Below, piece after piece: positions 35,051 through 43,509 of a DNA stretch of 64,000 nt (position 1 is the stretch's first letter; each line of letters begins with the position of its first letter). The DNA lies in assembly GCA_009918675.1 (NCBI GenBank), contig RGDM01000008.1, forward strand, positions 27,469 to 91,468, in the 5' to 3' direction. The notes under the pieces are model-generated. The model searched no databases and was not told the DNA's origin. It saw only the letters and a program-made list of their open reading frames with translations. The translations under genes and the position numbers were made by a program. Source of the stretch: a bacterium (GTDB lineage Bacteria; Bdellovibrionota_B; Oligoflexia; Silvanigrellales; Silvanigrellaceae).

Positions 35051-37038
35051 AATTTGCTTTGTTCGCTGGGCTTGTCGGCGGGAGTGCGCTCAGGATCCAC
35101 AACTGGTTTTACAACACCCGCTTTCAGCATCTCCTGACTCCAGGCAATCGGCTGATACTTCTTCACCCGCTCCTGAATGATGCCAATGTGCTTCTGACTT
35201 TTCACAACAAAATGTGAGCTGACTTGTGCTTGTGCCATAACGCTTGCCAATGCGCCTGCTCCGGTGCCGGAGGCAAATTCGATTGGATGCAAGCGTGTTG
35301 CCGAATTGGTGTGAAATGTCTGCGCCATGGTTTTGCCTGCAACCAGTAGGTTTTCAATTTTTGCATGTGTGAGCGCGCGCAAAGGAATTGTAAATGGCTT
35401 TGGAAATGGCGAATAACCAGGTGCACTGCTCGCGGTTGCGCAACGTTCTCCATTGACGTTCGGATTGCGGCTTGGGTGTCGATCGGCAGCGTAAGCACCG
35501 ATACCGATGCTGTCGTCGAATTGCGTGCCTTTGAAGATCTCGCCATAGCGCAGAACGTATGGATTCCCATCGAAATTAAAGCCAATACTGCGACGTGTAT
35601 CGCGGATGTATGGAACTTTACTCAAGCCAAAAGGTGCACCAAGTGATTCGGAGAGAACGATATGTGGACCAATATCACGTGCCGAGCCATTCCAGGTCAC
35701 TTTGGCATTGTCGCGGAGATGGTCGACCCAACCCAGAGCTTGGAGTTCGGCCTCGGCCAGAGCAGCGATGTCAATGCCGCCTTGCCAATTGTCTTTCGAC
35801 TGCGCGCGCGCTTTGTCGAACGGCAGAAAGAGATAGCGGTAGGGATAATCGTTGCCAAGCTCCCAGTTTTGATTCGAGATGTCGCCAATCTGAGCGGATG
35901 GGAAAAAGCCATAAACTTTTTCTTTGCGTTCCACGGGGCCCACCACAATACGCCGATACAACCACACTTCATCAAATGTAAAGGCACGCGAGTTGGTTGC
36001 AATGCTGTAGAGTGAGCTTCCTTGTGCAAGTAAGCCACGGCTCACCAAGCTCTTCTTATATGCTTCAATCTGCGGACGGATCTCACTCGCCCAGCGACCA
36101 CCCGCCAATGCGGAGTCGGGCACAGGCGTTTCATTGAGTCGAAGCGTCATCGGATAAACAATCGCTTGGCCGCAGGTTTCCTGTGTTCCTTGCCCAACGG
36201 GGGCATCGTCATTGCGTTCCATTCCCTGCAGATACGAAGAACCACTTAAAACAAGCAGCTCGCCCCATTCGGTTGCGTCGACCACAACCGGGAAATACGC
36301 CTTTCCTCCGCTCACAGACTTCTTCGGACCCGTCAGTGTATAAACTGTCTTTTTGAATGTGGCTGAGTTCTCGGGATCGTACCAATCTTTGACTTGTTCA
36401 GACAGTCTCTCAGGAACCTTTCCAATGGCACGGCGTTGAATCACTGTGACAGTTGAAATTCGGCTATCAACAGCGGTGACGGATTTGACAACCGTGTTGC
36501 GGAGAATCCGCAGTCGTCCGCTGCTTTCGTAAGTTGCTGCGAGTGAATTGATGCTTCCGATGATTGATGTCGGTGGAAAACAACGCACCGAAACCCAACA
36601 CGTGGGGGTCGCAGGAAATGCAATCGCGCCATTTGAAATTGGCCCCAGTTGGCTCATCCAGGCGCCAAACCATTTGTTTTGCGCACTCATCTGCCGTCCA
36701 GCATCCGAGAGTTTAACCTTGCCAAGGCCTTCGATCTCGGCTTCATGGTGGGGGAAATCAACTGCTGGAACTCCGCTGCTTGTGAGCTGTCCACCAATCC
36801 AATCGGTTGGTTCAGTGAGGCAGACCACTTCACCGGATTGCATGTTGTCGGCTGCAGTGACAGCGGTTGCATATGCTGCTGTTGTTCCTCCCACCACAAT
36901 GACGTCGCATTGAATCACGTCACCTGAAAGAGCTTGTTGAACCTGTGTCTCGGGCAGTGAATTCTTTTTACACGCCGATGCGTTCACTGCGCAGAGGAGG
37001 CTGACTGCAATTGGTGTTGCGGATTTGAACATGGCCAT
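35047..37038 (-). CDS. exported FAD-dependent oxidoreductase, probable lipoprotein
   Basis: A 663-residue protein of the FAD_oxidored (PF12831-like) type. The dinucleotide-binding strand reads V-I-V-V-G-G-T-T-A-A (about 47-56), where the last Gly of GxGxxG is replaced, as in some members. The C-terminal I-P-L-R-A-L-T...I-E-N-L-L-V-A-G-K-T segment and the H-P-I-E...G-T-G-A-G-A block complete the FAD site. The N-terminus is a signal peptide ending in A-S-A-C-K-K, so it may be lipid-modified at Cys23, though the lipobox is weak. The substrate is unknown. A second ATG six bases in is an alternative start. It is divergent from the barrel gene at 37288 across a region with two inverted repeats. Confidence 0.75.
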   Translation of the reverse strand: MAMFKSATPIAVSLLCAVNASACKKNSLPETQVQQALSGDVIQCDVIVVGGTTAAYATAVTAADNMQSGEVVCLTEPTDWIGGQLTSSGVPAVDFPHHEAEIEGLGKVKLSDAGRQMSAQNKWFGAWMSQLGPISNGAIAFPATPTCWVSVRCFPPTSIIGSINSLAATYESSGRLRILRNTVVKSVTAVDSRISTVTVIQRRAIGKVPERLSEQVKDWYDPENSATFKKTVYTLTGPKKSVSGGKAYFPVVVDATEWGELLVLSGSSYLQGMERNDDAPVGQGTQETCGQAIVYPMTLRLNETPVPDSALAGGRWASEIRPQIEAYKKSLVSRGLLAQGSSLYSIATNSRAFTFDEVWLYRRIVVGPVERKEKVYGFFPSAQIGDISNQNWELGNDYPYRYLFLPFDKARAQSKDNWQGGIDIAALAEAELQALGWVDHLRDNAKVTWNGSARDIGPHIVLSESLGAPFGLSKVPYIRDTRRSIGFNFDGNPYVLRYGEIFKGTQFDDSIGIGAYAADRHPSRNPNVNGERCATASSAPGYSPFPKPFTIPLRALTHAKIENLLVAGKTMAQTFHTNSATRLHPIEFASGTGAGALASVMAQAQVSSHFVVKSQKHIGIIQERVKKYQPIAWSQEMLKAGVVKPVVDPERTPADKPSEQSKF

Positions 37039-37140
37039 GACAACTCCTGATGCATTGGCAGCGGCACTTTGCGGTTTCTAAATAAATAAGACGCTGAGTC
37101 AACAACAGCATATCGTTGCTCATTGATGTCACCAGTACGG

Positions 37141-37158
37141 TAGACAAAAAACTGTCTA
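37141..37158. promoter_or_regulatory. inverted repeat TAGACA-N6-TGTCTA, candidate operator
   Basis: Six-base perfect arms separated by AAAAAC, about 100 bp upstream of the FAD oxidoreductase start and on the same intergenic strip as the larger inverted repeat at 37189-37223. Symmetry and position suit a dimeric regulator site. Confidence 0.4.
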
Positions 37159-37188
37159 AAAATCTGCAAGCAAATGGAATTTCCGCAG

Positions 37189-37223
37189 GTGTCAATTTTT
37201 TTCGAGTGTTTTGAAATTGACAC
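37189..37223. promoter_or_regulatory. 10-bp inverted repeat carrying TTGACA on both strands
   Basis: GTGTCAATTT (37189-37198) and AAATTGACAC (37214-37223) are perfect inverse copies with a 15-nt spacer. Each arm contains TTGACA, one per strand, pointing outward, so the element could place symmetric -35 boxes for the two divergent genes or bind a regulator that covers them. Confidence 0.55.
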
Positions 37224-37244
37224 ATTTTAATCGTATGTTAGCTT
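37217..37244 (+). promoter_or_regulatory. probable sigma70-type promoter of the barrel protein gene
   Basis: TTGACA (37217-37222), a perfect -35 box, is followed 16 bp later by TAGCTT (37239-37244), a weak -10. The start codon is 43 bp further on. The -35 lies in the right arm of the inverted repeat, so occupancy of the repeat would block it. Confidence 0.4.
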
Positions 37245-37287
37245 GGCTAGGCATCTGAAAAAAGGATGGTTTTTTAAAGGAGTCGTC

Positions 37288-38814
37288 ATGAAGTCTGTGT
37301 TTCACGTTGTTGCAACAATGGCTGTTGCAAATGCTGCTGTCGCCTATGGTGCTGATGCGAAGAGTGCTGTGAATGCAATTAAATCGGGAGCTGCTGCAAC
37401 TGCGGCGGATGCCAAGGCAAAAGCAAGCGATGTTGGTCACACAGCGAAATCTCATGCCACCGACGCAAAAGCCGCTGCGAAAGACGCTGCTCATGACGCA
37501 ACAAAGAAGGCTGAAGCTGCCACAACAGCTCCTGCAGCAACCCCGGCTCCAGCACCTGCAACAACCCCAAGCATGGGCGAAGTGAAGGCGATGGCAACAG
37601 ACGCGATGGCAAGCCAGCCAAAAGATTCTTCCGAACTCGCTGGTGCGCGCAAGAGCTTGATCATTCCTGAGTCTGCTGTGTTGCCTGAGAAAGTACTGCG
37701 CTTCCGTGCTGTTTATGCTGGCGCAAACTCAACCAAAGGCTACGACTCACAAGGTAACAAAGTTGAAAACGGTTTGGAAGTGAAAATTAACGCCTCTACC
37801 GCAGTGTTGGAATACGGCATTACCGATAAAATCTCAGCGCAATTTCTGATGCCATATCGCATGGACGGCAAAGTTTCAGTGAAGAGCGATGAGAATTTCT
37901 CAAAAGTTGGTATCAACGATTTGCTCGACGATAAAATTGAGGAAATCAAACACGGTCTAGGTGCAGCGTATACGAGCAACGCAACTGCTCCTGACGATAT
38001 CGTTCTGGTACCTGCATTTGCTAGTTTGACAACGATTAAGAAGGGATCGCCGATAAAAACGGCTGCAGATACAATTGCTGCGAGTCTTAAGACAATTGCG
38101 CAAAACCCTTCACTTCCTCAGTATCAACAATTGGCAGCAGGACTTTTGTCGTATGCAAAGACTGAAGTCGCCAATCAAAAATTCCAAAAAGGTCTTGGTG
38201 ATATCGAAGTTGGTGCGAAGTACGCATTATCAACAGTCGATTCACCTTGGTTTGAAGGAATCCCTTTTTATACATCCATTGGTGCAGGTGTACGTTTGAA
38301 TTCGAGTAAGTACACAGAAGCCACGAAAAATGGCGAAACGCCCGTGGGTCGCGGAACCATGGACGGAGCTATTCGCTTAAATGCAGATTACGAAGTGATT
38401 AACGGTGTTCAGTTGCAGGTTGAAAACCAGAGCGAATTGATGCTGGCCAAAGGCAAGGCTTGGAATTATGCGGAAGCGAATAAAGGCAAAGAACTCGATC
38501 TCGAGCGCAAGGGCGTGCGTCAACTGGGTTATGCGAAACTAGTGCTCGCTCCAGGAACCTGGGTCCCAAGTGCTAATTTTCTGATTCTGAATGCGCGCTA
38601 CGGATGGAATAACGAGTCTACGGTGAAACTCGGTGACGTTGAGACAGCCGGTTCAATCGGCCGTTCGGCACAGGCAGGCTTGAGCCTGGATGGTCTGAAA
38701 CTGCAATTGCCAGTTCAACTCGATTACGATCACGTCTTTGCTGCGCGCAGCCGCAACGTTGGCAGCGCATTTGATGCAGATGTTGTCACTCTCAAGCTAT
38801 TCTACAAGTTCTGA
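37288..38814 (+). CDS. outer-membrane protein with LEA-like Ala/Lys-rich N-terminal segment
   Basis: A 508-residue exported protein: signal peptide (about 1-21), then about 60 residues rich in Ala, Lys and Asp with a loose 11-residue spacing (A-K-S-A, A-D-A-K-A-K-A-S-D, A-T-D-A-K-A-A-A-K-D), a Pro/Thr/Ala linker, and a beta-rich domain ending in F-Y-K-F, which suggests an outer-membrane barrel. The N-terminal part would form an amphipathic helix like group 3 LEA proteins and could span the periplasm or contact peptidoglycan. The ATG at 37288 has AAAGGAG at 37276-37282; the frame from 37243 is discounted. It has its own promoter and strong terminator and is monocistronic. I do not recognise the barrel family. 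Confidence 0.7.
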   Translation: MKSVFHVVATMAVANAAVAYGADAKSAVNAIKSGAAATAADAKAKASDVGHTAKSHATDAKAAAKDAAHDATKKAEAATTAPAATPAPAPATTPSMGEVKAMATDAMASQPKDSSELAGARKSLIIPESAVLPEKVLRFRAVYAGANSTKGYDSQGNKVENGLEVKINASTAVLEYGITDKISAQFLMPYRMDGKVSVKSDENFSKVGINDLLDDKIEEIKHGLGAAYTSNATAPDDIVLVPAFASLTTIKKGSPIKTAADTIAASLKTIAQNPSLPQYQQLAAGLLSYAKTEVANQKFQKGLGDIEVGAKYALSTVDSPWFEGIPFYTSIGAGVRLNSSKYTEATKNGETPVGRGTMDGAIRLNADYEVINGVQLQVENQSELMLAKGKAWNYAEANKGKELDLERKGVRQLGYAKLVLAPGTWVPSANFLILNARYGWNNESTVKLGDVETAGSIGRSAQAGLSLDGLKLQLPVQLDYDHVFAARSRNVGSAFDADVVTLKLFYKF

Positions 38815-38841
38815 GAGCTGGTGCCCCGATTGGGGCGCTCC

Positions 38842-38876
38842 AAAAAAAAGGCGGCCTTTCCGGCCGCCTTTTTTTT
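38842..38876. terminator. strong bidirectional intrinsic terminator
   Basis: A7-bp G+C-only stem GGCGGCC/GGCCGCC (38850-38856 with 38862-38868), loop TTTCC, flanked by eight A (38842-38849) and eight T (38869-38876). It lies 28 bp after the barrel gene stop. A second small hairpin, GCCCC/GGGGC, precedes it. Confidence 0.95.
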
Positions 38877-38963
38877 GGCTGTGAGTCTTGATGTCTGCCT
38901 TCGATTCAAAGAACAATAGTGCTTTAACTGACTGTGTGTGTTGCCGCTCGGGAGATGCTGCTT

Positions 38964-39734
38964 ATGTCATTTGCGAACCATAAAAAGGCACTTATCACTG
39001 GCGCTTCTGCCGGCTTTGGTCGTGAATTTGCTCTGCAGCTCGCCAAGCAAGGGACCGACGTGGTGCTTGTTGCACGACGCGAAGAAAAGCTTAAAGAGCT
39101 CGCCGCAGAGATCCGCAAGCTTGGTGTGGCAGCCGAAACCATCAGCTGCGATCTAGAGAATCCGACGGAGCGTGCGCGTTTGAAAACTGTGATTGAAAGC
39201 ACGGGAGTTGATCTGCTGATCAACAATGCTGGCTTTGGCAAGCTCGGTGGCTTTACCGAAATCCCTATGGAGTTCCAACTTGGGCAGATCGAATTGAATA
39301 TAAAAGCACTTGTCGAGCTCACTTATTACGCTGTTCCTGTGTTTCGTCGGAAGGGGTTTGGGACGATTGTAAATATAGCTTCAACAGCTTCTTTTATTGC
39401 CATACCCAATTTCGCAGTTTATGCCGCCTCAAAAAAGTTTGTTCGCGATTTTACAGAGGCGCTTGCACATGAGCTCAAAGGCACTGGAGTACGTGCGTGC
39501 GCCGTGTGTCCGGGCCCAACCGAAACCGAGTTTTTTGAAGTGGCCGGCAGCGCTGACAAGCTGAAAATAGGCATGATGAAGGTGTCGAGCGCGGTGAGCG
39601 AGGCCCTTGATGGTGTTGCGCGAGGGGAAGCTCGGATTGTTCTTGGTGCTTCCAACAAAGCACTTGCCCTCGCGACGCGGCTGTTTCCAGAGAAATTGAG
39701 CATGACCATTGCGTCCCGCCTCACGAAACAGTAA
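38964..39734 (+). CDS. short-chain dehydrogenase/reductase
   Basis: Classical SDR of 256 residues with T-G-A-S-A-G-F-G near residue 12, N-N-A-G, the active-site Ser in A-S-T-A-S, Y-A-A-S-K and P-G-P-T-E-T-E-F. The last motif and the C-terminal hydrophobic stretch are common in DltE/YqjQ-type SDRs of unknown substrate. Start is taken as ATG 38964, with GGGAG at 38950-38954; ATG 38955 and GTG 38934 are alternatives. It is followed after 14 bp by the HNH gene. No pathway can be inferred from the neighbours. Confidence 0.85.
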   Translation: MSFANHKKALITGASAGFGREFALQLAKQGTDVVLVARREEKLKELAAEIRKLGVAAETISCDLENPTERARLKTVIESTGVDLLINNAGFGKLGGFTEIPMEFQLGQIELNIKALVELTYYAVPVFRRKGFGTIVNIASTASFIAIPNFAVYAASKKFVRDFTEALAHELKGTGVRACAVCPGPTETEFFEVAGSADKLKIGMMKVSSAVSEALDGVARGEARIVLGASNKALALATRLFPEKLSMTIASRLTKQ

Positions 39735-39748
39735 GGCATGTGCTGCCT

Positions 39749-40054
39749 ATGGAACTCAACTCATACCTATTTGCAGATGAAGAACACATTCGTCGCGAGC
39801 GTGCCAAGGCCCGCGAGGCAAAAAAGAGTCGCTGGTGGCAGCAGAAAACCGCGAGTGGTTTGTGTCATTATTGCGGGCGTAAATTCACTTTTAAGCAGTT
39901 AACCATGGATCACATTGTTCCCATTGCCCGTGGCGGCACCACCACGGCAGGCAATGTTGTTCCGTGTTGCGCTGAATGCAACAAAAAAAAGAGTGTCGAC
40001 ACACCAATCGACACCCTTTTGGGTGAAAAAAGATCTGCTCCAGAAAGCGATTAA
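39749..40054 (+). CDS. HNH endonuclease-like small protein
   Basis: A 101-residue protein with an HNH domain. Two zinc-binding pairs, C-H-Y-C-G and C-C-A-E-C-N, enclose the core M-D-H-I-V-P-I-A-R-G-G-T-T...G-N-V-V, and a basic helix precedes it (R-R-E-R-A-K-A-R-E-A-K-K). Stand-alone HNH proteins of this size occur widely and their role is usually unknown; DNA nicking is the likely activity. I prefer ATG 39749 to GTG 39740. It ends one base before the stop of the convergent HD-GYP gene. Confidence 0.82.
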   Translation: MELNSYLFADEEHIRRERAKAREAKKSRWWQQKTASGLCHYCGRKFTFKQLTMDHIVPIARGGTTTAGNVVPCCAECNKKKSVDTPIDTLLGEKRSAPESD

Positions 40055-41092
40055 TTAAACACAAATAGCGCGCAGTTCTTCACTGTCTTTGTTTTCTCCA
40101 TCGGTGAGCGCAGCGATGAGCGCCTTGAATCCATCGCTCCACAATTTTCCGTTCATGTCATGCTTCATCAACATGAGAGCTTCAAAGCGTGATCGTTTTT
40201 TATGATAGCTGCGGGTCGTTGTTAATGCATTAAAAATATCGGCAATGCTCACAAGCTGCGCAGGCAATGGAATTTTATCTGCTGTCAGTCGGTGTGGATA
40301 CCCGCTGCCGTCGCGCTTTTCGTGATGGTAAAGAATGATGTCGCGCACCATCTGCGGAACTTCAAGATTCTTTACAGCTTCGAAGCCATCTTCCGGATGG
40401 CGTTTCATTAATTCCCATTCGGAATCCAAGAGAGGTCCCGATTTATTGAGAACATGCAAAGGTGTGAGCCGTTTACCAATATCGTGGAGGAGCCCACCCA
40501 AGGCGAAGCCACGCAAGACTTCGGCATTGTTTTCGCCCATCGCCTTTGCCATCGCAACCGAAAGAATTCCCACCCCCGTCGAGTGAAAATACGTGTACAT
40601 GTCGTGATCCACAAGGTTTTGAATATGTCGCACAGCGCGTGGATCATCTTCGAGACACGTCACAATATCGTCAGCAACAGTCTGTAATCGATCAAGGACC
40701 AAATGATCCATCCCCGTATGGAAGCAAACTTCCATGAGATGCGATCCGATGTCTTGAATTTGCGAAATGCGGAACTCTGGTGTGCCATTGCGATCCACGC
40801 TCCGCTGGGCGCTGTTGAACGCCAAATACGATTTGTAGCGTGCATGGTCGGCTTGTCGAATAAAGAAAGATGAAATTCCGCACTTTTTGAGTACTGCGGG
40901 TTCTGTGTTGTTCCAGTTCGAAGGGGCACTTGCAAACAAGACGATGTCGCTGGGCCGAGGATTCGGGCCTTTGCTACCACCGACAGACGCGTACAGGTCG
41001 AAATTGATGGGAGTGTTTGGTTTGAGTGCTTCAACCGGAATGGCAATAAGATCTTCTTCACGCAGCCCAAATGGGCTCGTTGTATTGGCCAT
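40055..41092 (-). CDS. HD-GYP domain protein, probable c-di-GMP phosphodiesterase
   Basis: A 345-residue cytosolic protein. The C-terminal HD-GYP domain (about 160-320) keeps the metal and signature residues: H-S-T-G, L-L-H-D-I-G-K, H-P-E-D-G, H-H-E-K-R-D-G-S-G-Y-P and A-D-I-F-N-A-L-T. The N-terminal 150 residues, with I-P-V-E-A-L-K-P-N-T-P-I-N-F-D-L-Y, are of the type found upstream of HD-GYP domains in 'deltaproteobacteria' and may sense a signal. It probably hydrolyses c-di-GMP and so would affect motility and pili; the PilT-like gene lies divergently beside it. An SD GAGGAG precedes the ATG. Confidence 0.88.
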   Translation of the reverse strand: MANTTSPFGLREEDLIAIPVEALKPNTPINFDLYASVGGSKGPNPRPSDIVLFASAPSNWNNTEPAVLKKCGISSFFIRQADHARYKSYLAFNSAQRSVDRNGTPEFRISQIQDIGSHLMEVCFHTGMDHLVLDRLQTVADDIVTCLEDDPRAVRHIQNLVDHDMYTYFHSTGVGILSVAMAKAMGENNAEVLRGFALGGLLHDIGKRLTPLHVLNKSGPLLDSEWELMKRHPEDGFEAVKNLEVPQMVRDIILYHHEKRDGSGYPHRLTADKIPLPAQLVSIADIFNALTTTRSYHKKRSRFEALMLMKHDMNGKLWSDGFKALIAALTDGENKDSEELRAICV

Positions 41093-41204
41093 GGGATGTC
41101 TCCTCTAAATCTGAGGGTTTATCGGAGCTTTGTAAAAAAAGTTGATGACCCCTTCAGAAATCCAAATTTTCTCCGAACATCTTGAGGTTGAGGAGGGGCG
41201 CCAA

Positions 41205-42749
41205 ATGCCTGGCATCGAGCTAAGCCAAATGGACGATGATCTTGTCTTCGATGAGAAAACTCCTGCGAAGCCCAAACAAACTCAGTCACAACCAGCCCAA
41301 GTGGTTCGTGTGAGAGACGTCCAAGAGACAAAAGCAAAAGCGCCAAATTCATTTCAAGAAGAAGAAACTGCGCAGAAAATAAGTCCGCTGATCACCTCTC
41401 CCGCTTCACAGCCCGCGCAAGTTGCGCAACCGAAACCGCTGGTCCCTGAATTTGAATCACCGAGCACTCAAACATCGCCACCGATTCATGAGAGAAGTGC
41501 GATAGCAGATATTCGGCCCGCAGACGTTCGGCCCGCAGACGTTCGCCAAGCAGATGTTCAGCAGCCAATGATGTCGCAGACGTCGCAGTCGTCAATTCTC
41601 CTTTTGAACGAGCGAAAGGCAGTTCGTTCAACTGCATCACCCACAGAAAAGCGCGCAGCAATGGAGTTGTTCGAGACGCTGCTAGGGAGCGCGAGCAAGG
41701 GTGGAGCAAGTGACCTCCTTTTAAAGCAAGGTCAAGTTCCGATGTTTCGCTGGAATGGAGAACTTTACCCAAGTCGCAATGGTCCGCGTTTGGAATCGAG
41801 TTTTATCGAGATTTTAGCGTCCGTTATTCTCACACCGATGCTGTGCGAACGTCTGGATGATATGCATGATGTTGATTTCAGTTATCAGAGTCTGCGCAGC
41901 GGTCGCGTGCGTGTGAATATTTTTCACCAGCGCGGTGAGCTGGGGCTGGTTGCACGGCTCATTCCCAACGAAGTTCCGTCTTTTGAAAAGTTGGAAATGA
42001 ACCGCAACGTCAGGAATCTTGTCGATCACAAACGTGGACTTATTCTCGTCACCGGTGCGACGGGCTCGGGTAAATCAACCACGCTCGCTGCAATGCTCGA
42101 CTACATTAACAGCACTCGCACCTCGCATATCATTACCATTGAAGATCCTATTGAATTTATCCACCATGACAAAAAATCGTTGTTCAACCAGCGTGAGCTT
42201 GGTCTCGACACCCGCTCGTATGCCGCCGCACTAAAGAGTGCGTTGCGGCAAGCGCCTGATGTCATTTTGGTGGGCGAGCTGCGTGATGCCGAGACAACTG
42301 AAGTTGCACTGCAAGCAGCCGAAACTGGCCATTTGGTGTTGAGCACCATTCACACGAACGATGCCGCGGATTCGATTTTGCGCATTCTGGGTATGACAGG
42401 ACAAGAAAAGGAAGCGGTGATTCGTGCTCAGCTGGCCGATACATTGCGTGGAGTTGTGAGCCAACGTCTTGTGAAAAGAAAAGACAGGCCTGGCCGCGTG
42501 GCGGCGCAAGAGGTTATGATTAACACTGCAACGATCCGCGAAAAGCTAATCAAGGGTGGTCATCCATCCATTGTGCGGGATTTCATTGCACAGGGAGTCA
42601 ACCAAGGCATGCAGAGTTTCGATTATCATCTGATTCAGCTCGTCCAAGCCGGGGTTGTCGACTACGAAGAAGCGCTGCGCAATTCCAGCAACCGCGACGA
42701 TTTCGCGTTGCGTTACAATGGAGTTGGCGATGGCCGCGAGGCATCCTGA
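41205..42749 (+). CDS. PilT/PilU-type twitching motility ATPase with long N-terminal extension
   Basis: Hexameric retraction ATPase of type IV pili. The ATPase core shows Walker A G-A-T-G-S-G-K-S-T, an Asp box I-T-I-E-D-P-I-E, Walker B V-I-L-V-G-E-L-R-D and the His box L-S-T-I-H-T-N-D. The C-terminal Q-G-M-Q-S-F-D motif is near the end. About 140 extra residues at the N-terminus are Gln/Pro-rich and disordered, with a short tandem repeat (R-P-A-D-V). Start is placed at ATG 41205 because AGGAGGGG (41191-41198) is correctly spaced; ATG 41145 gives 20 more residues but has a poor SD. The extension could tether the ATPase to a partner. Its end overlaps the rhomboid gene by 20 bp. Confidence 0.85.
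   Translation: MPGIELSQMDDDLVFDEKTPAKPKQTQSQPAQVVRVRDVQETKAKAPNSFQEEETAQKISPLITSPASQPAQVAQPKPLVPEFESPSTQTSPPIHERSAIADIRPADVRPADVRQADVQQPMMSQTSQSSILLLNERKAVRSTASPTEKRAAMELFETLLGSASKGGASDLLLKQGQVPMFRWNGELYPSRNGPRLESSFIEILASVILTPMLCERLDDMHDVDFSYQSLRSGRVRVNIFHQRGELGLVARLIPNEVPSFEKLEMNRNVRNLVDHKRGLILVTGATGSGKSTTLAAMLDYINSTRTSHIITIEDPIEFIHHDKKSLFNQRELGLDTRSYAAALKSALRQAPDVILVGELRDAETTEVALQAAETGHLVLSTIHTNDAADSILRILGMTGQEKEAVIRAQLADTLRGVVSQRLVKRKDRPGRVAAQEVMINTATIREKLIKGGHPSIVRDFIAQGVNQGMQSFDYHLIQLVQAGVVDYEEALRNSSNRDDFALRYNGVGDGREAS
41511..41555 (+). repeat. 15-bp tandem repeat in the PilT-like N-terminal extension
   Basis: Two near-identical 15-bp units (41511-41525 and 41526-41540) and a third degenerate one (41541-41555) encode R-P-A-D-V, R-P-A-D-V and R-Q-A-D-V. 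Unit length keeps the frame. Confidence 0.85.
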
Positions 42750-43509
42750 AGCGGTTCAGGATTCGTGCGATGCGGCACTTGTTGGTCTTGTTCTCAAAGA
42801 CAATACCTACCAAGATATCTTTGAATATTGCGTTGAATTCCGTGTTGAAGCTTGGCGTCCTGCGGCTCAAACTGAAAGTGAAGCTGCAAAGTTATTGCTC
42901 AAGCCGCTGCCGTGGTGGAGCTTTGCCTCTGCACTTTGCTATGCCCTGAGCGTTGTTTTTATTTCCAACGCTGTGTGGATGGGGCTGTGGGAGAGCTTGT
43001 CTGTCAGTCGCATGTCCGCCTTCATTGACGGCGAAATATGGCGCATTTTCACTGCACAGTTTCAGCATGCAGATGCAAAGCATCTTGTTAATAATCTGCT
43101 TCCTTTTGTTGGAATAGGCTGGCTTCTGTGGGGCTATTTTGGCTTCCTTGCGTTCCCTGTTGTGCCAATTTTTTTGGGAGCAGCGGCGAATTTTTTTGCT
43201 ATTCTAACCTATCCATTGAATACGCAGTTAATAGGGTTGTCAGGAACCGTTTTTGCAATGGCAGGAATGTGGGCTGCGCTTTATATCAAGAATGATTTTC
43301 GCTATCCGGTGAATAAGCGAATTTTGCGCGCCTGTGGCTTTCTTCTTATACTTTTTTTTCCATTGAGCCTTGAGCAGAATGTTGCCGACAGGGTGCACCT
43401 TTTGGGCGCTTGTTTGGGTTTTACAGCCGGATATTTTGGTTGGGGGCGATTACTTCCTCACAGAGTCAGCGAACTGAAAAGCTCTGCAAGAAAGGTGCGA
43501 GTTCTGTGA
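42730..43509 (+). CDS. rhomboid-family intramembrane serine protease
   Basis: A 259-residue protein with about 65 cytosolic residues and then six hydrophobic segments. The catalytic dyad is visible as G-L-S171-G and His223 in R-V-H-L-L-G-A; H118-L-V-N-N supplies the oxyanion His/Asn, and W-R-I-F-T-A-Q-F is the usual L1 region. It cleaves membrane-spanning substrates, here unknown; no GlyGly-CTERM substrate is seen in the window. ATG 42730 is chosen because GGAG lies 6 bp upstream; the start sits inside the PilT-like gene (20-bp overlap), so the two are coupled. The 3' end overlaps the broken esterase on the other strand by 44 bp. Confidence 0.87.
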   Translation: MAARHPEAVQDSCDAALVGLVLKDNTYQDIFEYCVEFRVEAWRPAAQTESEAAKLLLKPLPWWSFASALCYALSVVFISNAVWMGLWESLSVSRMSAFIDGEIWRIFTAQFQHADAKHLVNNLLPFVGIGWLLWGYFGFLAFPVVPIFLGAAANFFAILTYPLNTQLIGLSGTVFAMAGMWAALYIKNDFRYPVNKRILRACGFLLILFFPLSLEQNVADRVHLLGACLGFTAGYFGWGRLLPHRVSELKSSARKVRVL

